Source: Chara braunii
Lineage: Eukaryota > Streptophyta > Charophyceae > Charales > Characeae
Assembly (NCBI GenBank): GCA_003427395.1
Contig: BFEA01000804.1
Coordinates: forward strand, 520,011-556,423
Length of the DNA: 36,413 bases
Direction of reading: 5' to 3'
Position 1 is the stretch's first letter, and every line of letters starts with the position of its first letter. The translations under genes were made by a program, and so were the position numbers. Under the pieces are notes generated by a model. It searched no databases. It saw only the letters and a list, made by a program, of their open reading frames with translations, and was not told the DNA's origin. Positions 19,311-28,660 of this stretch are shown here, one piece after another.

Positions 19311-19852
19311 GGTAAGGTGCGATCGTAGATAAGCAAGACGGGAGCGAGGAGCAACGCCGTCTTCAATTTTTGGAATGAACTTCGGACTTTGTCGGTGAAA
19401 TGGAAGGGCACCTTTGGAGACTGCGATCTTGACAAGGGTGCGGCAATCCGTGCGTATCTGCCGATGAAGCGTTGGTAGTACCCGACCAATCCCATAAAAG
19501 ACCGGACTTTCGTGGTGTTGGTCGGTTCCACCAAATCTTGGATGGCTTTGACCTTGTCCTCGAGTGGACGGATGCCTTGCGGCGTTACAAAGTGGCCCAA
19601 GTACTCGAGCTCTTGTTGTGCAAATTCGCACTTGGCTCAGATGGCTTTGTACTTGGCCGTATGTAGCCTGTCCAAAACGGCACGTAGATGCGCAATGTGC
19701 TCTTCCAAAGTATGACTACATACCAGAATATCGTCGAGGTAAACGAGTACGGATCGGGCGAGCGTGTCGTGAAACTCCGTTGTCATTGCCACTTGGAAGA
19801 TGGCAGGGGCATTCGTGAGGCTGAAAGGCATTACGACCCTCTCGAAGTGCCC
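19232..19852 (-). pseudogene. Gypsy reverse transcriptase, palm catalytic part and connection
   Basis: Same frame as the upstream RT block, with in-frame stops after it (TAG, 19853-19855) and within it (TGA, about 19636). It carries VVMPFSLTNAPAIF, LVYLDDILVCS (YLDD catalytic motif), LGHFVTPQGIRPL and VRSFMGLVGYYQRFI, in the normal order for Ty3/gypsy RT. The two nonsense codons are conversions of Tyr- and Arg-type codons expected in the family. Confidence 0.85.
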
Positions 19853-19855
19853 CTA

Positions 19856-21079
19856 CCCTGTCTTGAACGTGGTTTTGTAGTGATCTCTTGGATGGATCTC
19901 AAGTTGGCGGTAACGCTCCTTGAGGTCCAACATGGAGAAGTACTTGGCACCGCCCAAGCGTTCGAGAAGATCGTCGATGCGTGGGAGCGGGCCGACATTC
20001 TTAATGGTTTGAGCATCAAGTTTGCGATAGTCGATGCATAAGCGCAACTCTTTGTTCTTCTTCTGGACGAAGAGAACGGGTGCACCGTAGGGCGAGCAGC
20101 TAGGGCGAATCCAGCCCTTGTCAATGAGGTCATTGAGTTGTGTTCGTAGCACTTCGAGTTCCTCCTCGCTCATGCGGTAGATACATCCGCGCGGAGGTAT
20201 CGACCCGTCTTCGAGGATGATCTCGAGACGAATTGGCCGATCAGGTACGATACCGGCGGGGGCTTTGAAGGAGTCGCCATAGGAGTGAAGAAGCTCTACA
20301 ATACGTGGATCCAGTGGCTGATCTGCCGCTGGCGCGTTAGGAGGGAGGGCGTGCAAGAAGCAAATGTCCAGTTCCTCCAAGTCGTTCCGTGTGACGGAGT
20401 TGCGAATGCTTGCCGCGAAGACCACGTGACAACCAATCGAAGGGTGAGGTGGGGGGATCATACATGGAACAAGTATCGTGTTCCGGTCACGAACGTGAAT
20501 GGTGGGGCGGTAGAAGTTCACCGGGTGGTCCTCGCTGCGTAGCCACGACATGGCCAAAATCATGTTGAACTTTTTGTCCAATATGTAGAAGGACACTGCC
20601 TTGTGTGCGAGAGGGGTGGAGTACATGGGGACGAAGTAAATGCACCGGTCAACGAACTTGTGCGTACGCCCGTCGGCCATCATGACTTGCGCGGGCTGCG
20701 ACTTCCTTCGAACGCGCAGCCCAAGGCCGGCGTGCGTCAGGAAGTCTTCACTGATGTAGTTGTGAGTAACTCCACAATCAATCAAGGGGCTGCAGGTCGC
20801 CTTCCCGATCTGAATGTGGATGTAGAGTAACGGTGCGCCGATGTTGTCGTACTGTTGCATGGCGTACTCGCGGTTGATCTTCGCAATGTACTCGCAAAGG
20901 TCAACAACCGCTACCCCGTCTTCCATCAACGGAGTTGGTACTGCAGCGTGCAAGTAGTTGTGCAGTTCTGCCATTAGGGCACCTGTTGACATGATACTTG
21001 CTGACGTGGCGCTGCCGAAGTACAAAGAGGGGTGGGAAAAAATCACGCACGCAGACAAACATCCGGACTGTAATTCCAA
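19856..21079 (-). pseudogene. Gypsy protease plus N-terminal reverse transcriptase
   Basis: The longest uninterrupted coding stretch in the window (about 408 codons). It includes an aspartic protease with the active-site segment PLIDCGVTHNYIS (normally DSG; Asp kept, Ser replaced by Cys). RT follows: PPRGCIYRMSEEELEVLR, DKGWIRPSCSPYGAPVLFVQ, LRLCIDYRKLDAQT and YFSMLDLKERYRQLEI (first catalytic Asp). It ends at a TAG in place of a Tyr codon. The upstream end is open to an AT-rich insertion; the gag part is not contiguous. Confidence 0.85.
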
Positions 21080-21138
21080 TCCTGGGTACTAATCAACAGA
21101 AAAAAAAGAAGAAAAAGAAAAATATATATATATTTTTG

Positions 21139-21367
21139 GCTGTGACAGACCTTTCTTTGTTTCGTGGATGTTTTGCTGGCTTGTGATGGGGTGTGAACCG
21201 ACAGTCTGTAGAGTTTTCCATCTGGTGTGGGTGAGTGATAGTCTACTTTGATTTTGGTTAAGGTAGATTATCATTTACAGTGTAATCAGTGAGGGGATTC
21301 TGCAGACTGTTGAGGGTTCAGCCTCCTGATGAGTCGGTGAAACTCCGACGAAACAGTTTGTCACAGC
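21139..21367. repeat. Foldback (inverted-repeat) element carrying a ribozyme in its right arm
   Basis: Nested complementary blocks: GCTGTGACA (21139-21147) with TGTCACAGC (21359-21367), GTTTCG (21159-21164) with CGAAAC (21349-21354), and CAGTCTGTAG (21202-21211) with CTGCAGACTG (21300-21309, one mismatch). An inner imperfect hairpin pairs GATAGTCTAC with GTAGATTATC around 21237-21272. The right arm contains a complete hammerhead core; the left arm, read on the minus strand, keeps the cleavage and GAAAC segments but not CTGATGA. It sits between gypsy pol and the AT-rich segment. Confidence 0.65.
21302..21361 (+). ncRNA. Type III hammerhead self-cleaving ribozyme
   Basis: All core elements are present in order. 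Stem III 5' side is GCAGACTGT (21302-21310). The cleavage nucleotide is T21311 (GTT triplet). Stem I is GAGG (21312-21315), six-base loop, CCTC (21322-21325). The core CTGATGA is 21326-21332. Stem II is GTCGG (21333-21337), loop TGAAACT, CCGAC (21345-21349). The core GAAA is 21350-21353, and the stem III 3' side ACAGTTTGT is 21353-21361. Stem III is nine pairs including G-T wobbles; stem I is four and stem II five pairs. This order, opening through stem III, is type III, the arrangement known in plant retrozymes. Predicted cleavage lies between 21311 and 21312. Activity is inferred from structure only. Confidence 0.85.
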
Positions 21368-21368
21368 A

Positions 21369-21512
21369 CCTCGTTTGTTGTCCTCTTCTCTCTCTCTGCC
21401 TACGGTTTACCGGGCAGTTCTATTTGTGACGATATATATATAGCCCCTCGTTTGTTGTCCTCTTCTCCCTCTCTGCCTACGGTTTACCGGGCAGTTCTAT
21501 TTGACGATATAT
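21369..21512. repeat. Tandem pair following the ribozyme
   Basis: CCTCGTTTGTTGTCCTCTTC begins near 21369 and again near 21448; both units continue with TGCCTACGGTTTACCGGGCA, GTTCTATTTG and GACGATATATA. The first unit starts eight bases after the ribozyme. Confidence 0.85.
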
Positions 21513-22193
21513 AATCAGGAGAAAAAAACCGGATTTTGCTCGTTAACGGAATTAGGAAAAGTATTGCGAAATTTTGGTTTTCAAATTCGTGAAGATAATT
21601 GAAATTTTGAGAAAAGAATTTCTCGGAGTAGTATGCCAAGAAAAAAAGATTGAAATATCTCAATGAACAAAAATTCACGATTTTGGAAAAACGAAATCTG
21701 CAATACCTTAATTCCTAGAATCCATCCTAAGTTTAGAGTTTAAACACAAAACCTTAATTCCTAGAATCCATCCTAAGTTTAGAGTCTAGACACAAAATTT
21801 GGAATTTCGAGAAAATGCGGTAGTCCCAATTGCAAGATATGCAACGAAACTTACCAAAGGCCTAATTCTGATGCAAAAACCGAAATTTTGTCCTGAATTG
21901 ATTCTTTCGTATTTCCGCGGAATTCACGAAGTGCTGCGATTTTCAGAATTTCCAAAATTTTCGACATTCGTGGAAATCCGGAGTTTGTGGATTTCGCGGA
22001 TTTCGTGGAAGATCAAAATTTTTGGAATTTTTGGATTTTGCGGATTTCACGGAATGTCAAAATTTTCGGGATTCCGAAATGTGTGGAGTTCGTGGGTTTC
22101 TCGAATCTTCGAAATTTGCGGATTTTGAAAATGCCGAAAGTTAATTTACAACAGCAAAAAAGATTTTTTTTTTTGTTGCAATACTTGAATTTG
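21513..22193. other. AT-rich segment of GAATTTC / TTTCGG words, no gene
   Basis: Dominated by short words such as GGAATTTTTGG, AAATTTTCG and GATTTCGCGG, with a tandem duplication ACCTTAATTCCTAGAATCCA at about 21704 and 21753. Similar composition recurs at 26540-26970. Open frames here have no domain character. Confidence 0.5.
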
Positions 22194-22473
22194 TTAATTA
22201 GCATGGTTGCCCCGGACCCGGACATCCAGACACCAGACACCGTGCCCGGACCTGCATCTGGATTAATCCGGACGTTTGGTAATCCGGACACTATTCTGGA
22301 CAACCGACCATGCGGACCCGGACAGTCCGGTTGTGAATTAATAGGTCCGGATGTCCGGATTAAAAAAAAAATCAGAAAAAGGAAAAAAAAAAAGAAAGAA
22401 GAAGAAAAAGAAGAAGCAGCCCAACAAACACACGATGTTGTAGTTGTATTAGCCGACTTATCTTTAACACACT

Positions 22474-22504
<31 letters not shown>

Positions 22505-22898
22505 TGTCGCACACACACACACAGTGTCGCACAAGATGCTGTAGTTGTATTATCCGACGTATCTTTAACACTCACACACAGTGTCACACACACACACACA
22601 CAAAGTGTCGCACACACACACACACACAACAACCACTTCTCCTTGGCCCACTGAATCTCACCCAAGATTGCAACTACAGGCCCTTCAGGGCCGGTCCCGT
22701 TGGCCTAACGGTCCGCCAAAAACTGCACCAACAATTTTCGGGGGACCACTAGGCACTGAAAAATCGCCTGGGGACCCCCCAAAAAAATTCGAAAATGGGG
22801 CCCAATCGGGCCCCCAAAACCGGACACCGGATCCGGACATCCAGACCGGACTGTCTGGATCCCGATCCGGACGTCCGGTTGACAACCATGTTAATTAG
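22194..22898. mobile_element. hAT-like MITE with 8-bp target duplications
   Basis: TTAATTAG at 22194-22201 and again at 22891-22898 is an exact 8-bp direct repeat. Inside it the element starts CATGGTTG and ends CAACCATG, perfect terminal inverted repeats that continue imperfectly for about 40 bp. An 8-bp duplication and CA...TG tips are typical of the hAT superfamily. Both ends carry dense CCGGA/TCCGG words (about fifteen), like transposase-binding subterminal repeats. The middle (22470-22630) has CA/GT microsatellites. No transposase is encoded, so it would be non-autonomous, about 689 bp. Confidence 0.8.
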
Positions 22899-23074
22899 TT
22901 AACCTTGAATAGGGTTAGTTTAGCGAATGCTAATTGCGGATGAACGCTAATTTGTGATTAGCAAAAATTTGGGATTAGTGCTCATTAGTGCTAAATCAAG
23001 GTGATAACTTTCAAAAATGTTTTTTTTTTGTAGAATTGAATCCCTACTTAATCGATCAATCAATCGATCAATCT
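22899..23074. other. AT-rich spacer
   Basis: Contains repeated GCTAAT and ATTAG words and ATCGATCAATCAATCGATCA near 23051. No gene. Confidence 0.5.
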
Positions 23075-24010
23075 GCAATAACCCATGCACTATGCCTCGT
23101 GGAATATCTGAGGGCCTTGCCAGGCCGCACTAAAACTTAGGCCGAAGGGGGAAAAAAAACCCATATAGAGATTCAGAGCCTGAACGAGTGATACCCAACA
23201 ATCAAAGTGAAAGTGTACCCAACCCAGACCTCCAGTCAGACGCACACACTTGTTTTTATGCAGGTACCCAGACAACATCAGGACCAAAGGGAAGTTTGCA
23301 ATTGTACACAATTTAGGCCCTCGGTTGTGAGTCAATCTGGACGATTGTGGGAGAAAGACCTGAGGCCAGCCTGCCTCGTCAAACACTACATAAGGCTTGG
23401 TCTTCGGGAGGTCGACATTCAGTCTTGCTATGCTGCCTTGACGCTTGCTTGACGCTAGCAGAGCGTTGGCTTGACGCTGAAAATGTGGACGGCAACGCAG
23501 GACTTTGGCAACATGTTGGCGCTTTCTACTGTGTGCCATCCATTGCTGATGTGGCGCATGCCACCTGTCTGCATTACTGATGTGGCGCATGCCACTGATC
23601 TACATTGCTGATGTGGTGCATGCCACTGGTCTACATTGCTGATGTGATGCATGCCACTTGTCTTCGTTGATGATGTGGTGTATGCCACCTGTCTCCATTG
23701 CTGACGTAGCACTTGCCACGCTGTCTAAATGAGGTGACTGGTTGAGATAAGGAGGGAGATCGGGATCTGTGGACGATTGAGGGACGGGGTACTTACTTGA
23801 GGCTGGCGTCGATATTGTACGCTGCTGGTTGTCTTCATTGTCTCCATGGGAGAATAGTGCCACGTGGCACTTCTATGTGATCAAGACTTGTCAGACTTGT
23901 CACTGTTTATTGATTGATGATGTGGAAGGAGAGGAAGCCCCGAGAAGGAGTGGGAATTGATTGTGCTGCTCTTGAGTGGTCATTATCTCTTCCACCCTCT
24001 CTTTCTATTT
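23075..24010. repeat. 1-kb dispersed repeat, copy A
   Basis: Direct-orientation homologue of 28661-29716. Both start GCAATAACCCATGC, share CTCGTGGAATATCTGAGGGC, GCAGGTACCCAGACA and a terminal TCTTCCACC-type segment, and both contain a minisatellite with units of about 30 bp around GCTGATGTGGCGCATGCCAC (23530-23720 here). The right edge coincides with the point where the gag relic loses similarity, so copy A appears to have inserted into gag or replaced its end. Ends are not convincing LTR termini. Confidence 0.7.
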
Positions 24011-24813
24011 TCCAGTCCTCCGCATGATCGGGAAAAGAATTCGGATCGCAGGTTTGGGAAACTTAAGTCGAAACAGGGAGTGGTTACTATCTTCTGCCAC
24101 TTGATCGTCCAGTCTCGTGTTGACATGTTCCCTTGTGAGCTGGAGTAGACCTCGCTCATGGCCGCCTTCACTACATTTCGGACCATGAATCGAGTGTGCC
24201 ACATTTGCTCGAGCTGCTCCCACGTGATGTGCTTGTGCAGGTCGGCGATGGTGGTTCCCAGATTGGCCGCAGTGTGGTTCATGAATGCCTGTGCTATGCT
24301 AACACATCCGTTTTGTTGTAGTCGTCGAACTTGGCGATGTTGAAGTGTGGCATCTTGAATGTCTTCGCGGCGGCTTCCGGTCGTGACTGCAGTTCGGTGA
24401 TGTCCGTCTTGATGGCAGCCATAGTGCTGCTGATCGTGGCTGGACTGGTAAAGTCACCCAGGTCGCCGATGATGTTGACGCATGCGCTCTCCAAGCTGCT
24501 TCGCTATGTCCGTCGTGGAGCCTGGCGCTGCTGTGGGCTTAGCCTCGATGCTGTTGACGCGTGTGATAGTGGATGCCAACAGCTGTTGCTGTTGTTGCTG
24601 ATGTTGTGCTGCTGCGCGGATGGCGGCTGTCAAAGTTGAAGACTCTCTCTGCTGAGTCTGTCTCAGCTGCCATCCCGTGTGCGCATGCACTGTCTGCATC
24701 GTGTTTTTCCACATTACTGTCCTCATCATACACAGCATCAAGTTAGCCAGGTTACTCCTTTCTGCCTCCACCGATGTCGGATCCCTCTGCTCGTCCGTAG
24801 GCACAAAGGTCAT
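24011..24813 (-). pseudogene. Gypsy-type gag, capsid-like region (three frames)
   Basis: Three consecutive minus-strand segments in three frames: 24813-24454 (N-terminal helical and Gln-rich part, LANLMLCMMRTVMWKN), 24494-24294 (TFKMPHFNIAKFDDYNKTD) and 24282-24011 (LHKHITWEQLEQMWHTRFMV, TRDWTIKWQKIV, SFPNLRSEFFSRS). The HITWEQL...WHTRFMV and W-K-W-QKIVTTPCFDL parts are typical of retrotransposon capsid proteins. A small deletion lies between the second and third segments. The zinc knuckle is absent; the trace stops at repeat A. It may belong with the pol at 17.5-21.1 kb or to a separate relative. Confidence 0.7.
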
Positions 24814-25317
24814 GCCTTGGAGTAGCGCTGTCCACTGACTCTCATTTCTGAATCAAGGACTCAGCGCTGGCGGCGTTCCGCTTGTCTTGAGCCGTTGCGT
24901 CAGCCTCAGGAGTCCACTAAGCTTGGGCTGCCGCCTCATGGACAAGCCGCCGACGTTCTGCTTCTGCTGCCTCTTGCTGTGCCTTTGCTGTGGCGACGGC
25001 ATCTGTGAATGCCTACACCCGCTGAAGGTAAGCTGCCAAAGTCTTGTGGTCCCCTTGGACCGGACAGGAGGGGAGGATCCCTGCGGTGACCGGTACTGCA
25101 TTGGTACTGGATGCCGCTGGAGTCGTTCTCCTGCTGAGTCGTTGTTGCTGATACTTAGGCTGTGGAGGTAGCACAGATTGGCTACGAACTGCGAGCCTGG
25201 CACTGCGTCGTGGCAGTGCCCCGGTGTCTTAGGCTGTGGAGGTTGCACAGAGTGGCTACGAACTGCGAGCCTGGCACTGCGTCATGGCAGTGCCCCGGTG
25301 TCCTGTTCCGTCGACAT
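24814..25317 (-). pseudogene. Gypsy-type gag N-terminal region, degraded
   Basis: A possible start ATG reads 25317-25315 and is followed by a stop after 11 codons. Basic, Gln/Pro/Ser-rich coding remains run to 24853 in other frames. It is continuous in position with the capsid-like region. No conserved motif, so the assignment rests on position and composition. Confidence 0.45.
25156..25303. repeat. 74-bp tandem duplication in the gag leader
   Basis: Units 25156-25229 and 25230-25303, beginning CTTAGGCTGTGGAGGT and ending GCAGTGCCCCGGTGT, differ at only about three or four bases, so the duplication is more recent than the surrounding decay. Confidence 0.85.
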
Positions 25318-26530
25318 CAGCATGGGCTGACGTGGTACTTGGAAGTCTCGGTGTTCACAGGCACAGGGAGGGCAGGGAGGGTGGGAACAGGGGTAGAACA
25401 GAACAAACAACATATAGTCCCCTGCCCCAACGTGGACTGGACTCCAAATCAAAGAAAAGATGGTCTTTTCCCCCCGAACAATTTAATTTCGAAGATAATT
25501 ATTAAATAATAAATAATAATGCAATCAGACTCGACTTATTCACACTTTTCATGCACGTGAACAGCAGCACACAACTGGCGACTTGCGCCCACACAGTACA
25601 CAGAGATATGTCTTCCAGGTAAGTTCGCTTCCACTGGCCATGGAGACTGTGCGCCTCAAACACTCACTGTTCACACTCTGGATCACCCTGGATGTCCCAC
25701 ACGCGATACCCAGTACACACACACAGTACACACACTCTTCCCCTAAGCTACAGCTATGGCGGCTATGGCCGCTGCTACCCTACTGCAATGGCTACAGTAT
25801 GTCACTCTCTCCCTCTTCGTCTTCGGGCCTTCTGCAGACCTCCTCGCACAAGCTGCTGAGGCAGCGCTTCCGCATGGCTTCTGCAGGAATGAATAATGGC
25901 TGGACGCAGCCTCTTGATTTATACTTCTGCGCTGCGTTGGTCTGCCCTGTTTCCCTTGGCCCCTGGTGCACACAGTCCCAGACGGTACTTGCTGGACAGG
26001 ACCGGACTGCCTAACTGGGACTGTTGACTCAGCGAGGTGGCCTACCACCACTTGACCACTTGCCTCTGTTCAACGCAGGCTCACTCCGAAAGGCCACTTC
26101 TAGAAACCTCTAACTTGGCCTTTCGGTACTGTAGCAGCTACGACTTTGCCCCTTCAGGTAAGTAGCAGCTACGACCTTGACCCTTCAGACATCCTACAAC
26201 TACGATTTCGGAACTGTCTAGACTTCTACCCTACAGGTCTACAGTTCGATTCCCTTCTACCCTGTGACCTATGAAAACCTACCTACCACTGGCGGTCCTG
26301 CAGGTCGCAGGTTCAAATCTACGGGTTGACACTGGTACTGTACACAGGTAAGACGGGGAACTAGGGATCGAGCCCTGGGATCTGCATTCGCTACTGCGAA
26401 CTGGTGAATACCGTTTAAATAAGAATAAAGAATGCTTTAAAATACGAAATTTAAATTGTCGGCAGATCAGGTGTCCGCTGAGATCACCTATGGTCCGGGA
26501 GTTCACTGTTGTTAGTGAACTTCCCGGATA
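25318..26530 (-). other. LTR-like / leader region upstream of gag
   Basis: Position (upstream of gag on the minus strand) and a minus-strand TATAAAT at about 25918-25924 suggest an LTR or leader, but I could not define its ends. It contains plus-strand CAGGTAAGT at 25616 and 26155, a perfect 11-bp inverted repeat CCGAAAGGCCA / TGGCCTTTCGG (26086-26126), and a hairpin TCCGGGAGTTCACT with AGTGAACTTCCCGGA (26494-26528). tRNA B-box-like words near 26312 and 26370 do not build a tRNA. Confidence 0.4.
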
Positions 26531-26977
26531 AACGATTTCGGACAGTCTGCGAACTGAAAAAAAAAACTTGGATAATTCCTAAAAGGAAAAAAACACTCGA
26601 ATTTTTGAAAAAACGTGAAATTTTGGGAATTTCAACCTAAAATAGTCCGATTTTCAGAAGGCCAAAGTCCGCATTTGGAATTTCAACAATTTTTAAGGGG
26701 GGGGTGGGGGAAATTCGCGAAAATTTTGGACCTCAACCCTATTTTTTTGCGATTTCGCGGAATTTCCGGTTTACGGTTCCAGAAAACGCGAATTTTCCCC
26801 CTATGTGGAAAACCGATAAACTTTCATCGCAATCCTAATTCAATACCGAATTAAAACAGAATACCGAATAAAAAAAATATAGAATTTGCAACCTGAATTT
26901 TCGATAGTAATGCAGAACTAATTCGGAAAAGACAATGCTAATTAAGCAATCAATTCCCTAATCAGAATTACCTTGTG
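26531..26977. other. AT-rich segment, no gene
   Basis: Same style of words (GAATTTC, AAATTTTGG, CCGAATT) as 21513-22193; possibly the same repeat class. No domain in any frame. Confidence 0.5.
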
Positions 26978-27168
26978 ATTAGATCCACTTGATTGGTCTG
27001 CTCCGATACCAAACTGTTGCATACTAGTGAATACTTCACCAAGTATGGGCAGAACCAAAGATCAACCAATATNATTAGATCCACTTGATTGGTCTGCTCC
27101 GATACCAAACTGTTGCATACTAGTGAATACTTCACCAAGTATGGGCAGAACCAAAGATCAACCAATAT
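26978..27168. repeat. Exact 95-bp duplication across a single N (assembly join)
   Basis: 26978-27072 and 27074-27168 are identical and separated only by an N at 27073. Identity in such a decayed region, at a gap character, indicates that overlapping contig ends were not merged. Each copy includes the LTR tip TGTTGCATAC and the primer-binding site, so the true sequence probably has them once. Confidence 0.9.
27003..27014 (-). promoter_or_regulatory. Primer-binding site next to LTR (initiator tRNA-Met type)
   Basis: On the minus strand, GTTTGGTATCGGAGC follows the LTR end. TGGTATCGGAGC differs by one base from the common plant site TGGTATCAGAGC complementary to initiator tRNA-Met. It shows that the LTR to its right is a 5' LTR of a minus-strand element. 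Confidence 0.7.
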
Positions 27169-28262
27169 AGGATGAGCATGTATACAGCGAAAGTCTGAGA
27201 GATGGACTGACTCACATAGACTGAACTCACCCAAACATCAAAAAAACACAAGCGATTGTGAGATGGAGGGGGTCTGAAGCCATACATAGATGATGCTTCA
27301 GGCCCCGTACAATCATACACAGATGAATGGTGGGAGGAGAGACGATGGAGGTGGGAGGTATGGACAGCGCCGGATGTCACCGATATAGAATCCAGAAAGG
27401 TCGCCGATATGGTAGCCCAAAATGTCACCGAACGAAATCAGAATGTTGTGGACACAAGTCACCAATGTTGGAGGTACAAAATCCTAATGTAACCGATGTC
27501 CGATCTGTGATGCCGCTTCGTATCAATCCCAACTATCTCCAATGTCTCGAGTCCTGTAAGTATCACAGTCTCCTACCACCGAAGTTCAATCACTGATCTC
27601 TGTCCAACTCGTATCAATAGTCTCCAGTCTGAAGAAGAAGAAGAAGAGAGGGGCAGAGCATTGGCGGAGATGGCGAGTAGCTCTAGGCCCTACCTGATGG
27701 TACAAGGGGGCACCTTGGCTGCGGCAGGAGACGGCTGTGCTGCTGGGAGCTATGACGCTCGTGGCTGCTGTCAGGTAAGTCTCCCTCCTCGCTCTCTCCT
27801 CTCCCTACAGCCAGCGCTACACCTAGCGCTGCTGTCTAGCGCTGTGCTGAACCGAAATAGCGCAGTGGGCGTTCCGCAATGCTGCTGGCCTCCGAAGTCC
27901 TCGAAATGGCCGTTGGCTGGGCCCAAGTACTGGCCGGCGGCCAGTTCGGCCTCTGCCTCCCAACGTGGCCTCCGATCTGATCCGTCGGATCTATTGTCCA
28001 ATCCGTGGGTCAGGTCGGACCGGTTTTCGGGAAGCAGGCTGCCTAAACGGTGACCTGGTCCAAACGAAAACGTTTGGCCATTTCCTGCCCAGGGCCTTCG
28101 GCTGCAGGGCCTGGTCTAGAACCGGTTGCGTAAGGGCAAAGGGGCGGCCTAAAAAGGTCCGGCCTTTGGGCCGGCGTGGCCTGGATTATCGCGTCCAGGC
28201 CCTCAGAACCTCAGCCTAGTCGTCGGGCCTGAAAGGGCCCGTGTGGAATGCAGTATGTAACA
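27015..28262 (-). mobile_element. 5' LTR of a second minus-strand LTR retrotransposon
   Basis: Plus-strand tips TGTTGCATAC (27015; repeated at 27111 by the assembly duplication) and GTATGTAACA (28262) are inverted repeats with one mismatch. It shares tips and scattered short blocks (CATACACAGATGA, GCAGAACCAA) with the LTR at 16282-17390 but is too different to be its pair. It contains plus-strand CAGGTAAGT (27772-27780) followed by a pyrimidine-rich stretch ending CTACAG. Its internal region to the left is not clearly readable. Confidence 0.7.
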
Positions 28263-28660
28263 CAAATGATTGAACAGGCTGATAAACATCGCCGACCTTC
28301 ACAGTTCCAAGAAGGGGATTTTGTCTGTTGAAAGGACTATGTTGTTGAAAGGACTATGCCTGTTGAAAGGACTATGTAACACAACTTTCCGAATAGACCA
28401 TCTATGTTTCCATCCTCTACGAATGGAGGCTATGATGTTGAAAGGATATTGGAACATGGCTATTTTTGTACTGGTTGCAGAGGACGACCTCAGAAGCAGT
28501 ACAAGGTAAAGTTCAAGTCCCAACCTCCATCTGAAGCCATGGTTTAGTAGGAAAGAACACTTACCTACTATTCCTGACATTGTTGCTGCAGATGAACGTG
28601 GGTTAAGTGAGAATTAATGTATTTTCTGCGATGGAACTCGAAAACGGGGCCGGCAGGAAC
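28263..28660. other. Intronic DNA with a short GTTGAAAGGACTATG repeat
   Basis: GTTGAAAGGACTATG occurs three times between about 28327 and 28376, with a fourth variant near 28437. No gene recognised. Confidence 0.55.

Noticed and set aside
23530-23720. Possible CRISPR-like array of repeats of about 30 bp
   Set aside because: Units are contiguous and degenerate without unique spacers, in a eukaryotic genome; it is a minisatellite.
26155-26185. U1 snRNA-like 5' end (minus strand CTACTTACCTGAAGGGG)
   Set aside because: Similarity does not extend beyond the splice-donor complement, which is a recurring motif in these LTR-like regions.
26300-26400. tRNA-like B-box words (GGTTCAAATCT, and GGCTCGATCCC on the minus strand)
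   Set aside because: No A box at proper distance and no cloverleaf stems could be drawn.
16282-28262. LTRs at 16282-17390 and 27015-28262 as a pair of one 12-kb element
   Set aside because: They share tips and scattered words only; this divergence is far greater than the decay of the pol reading frame between them.
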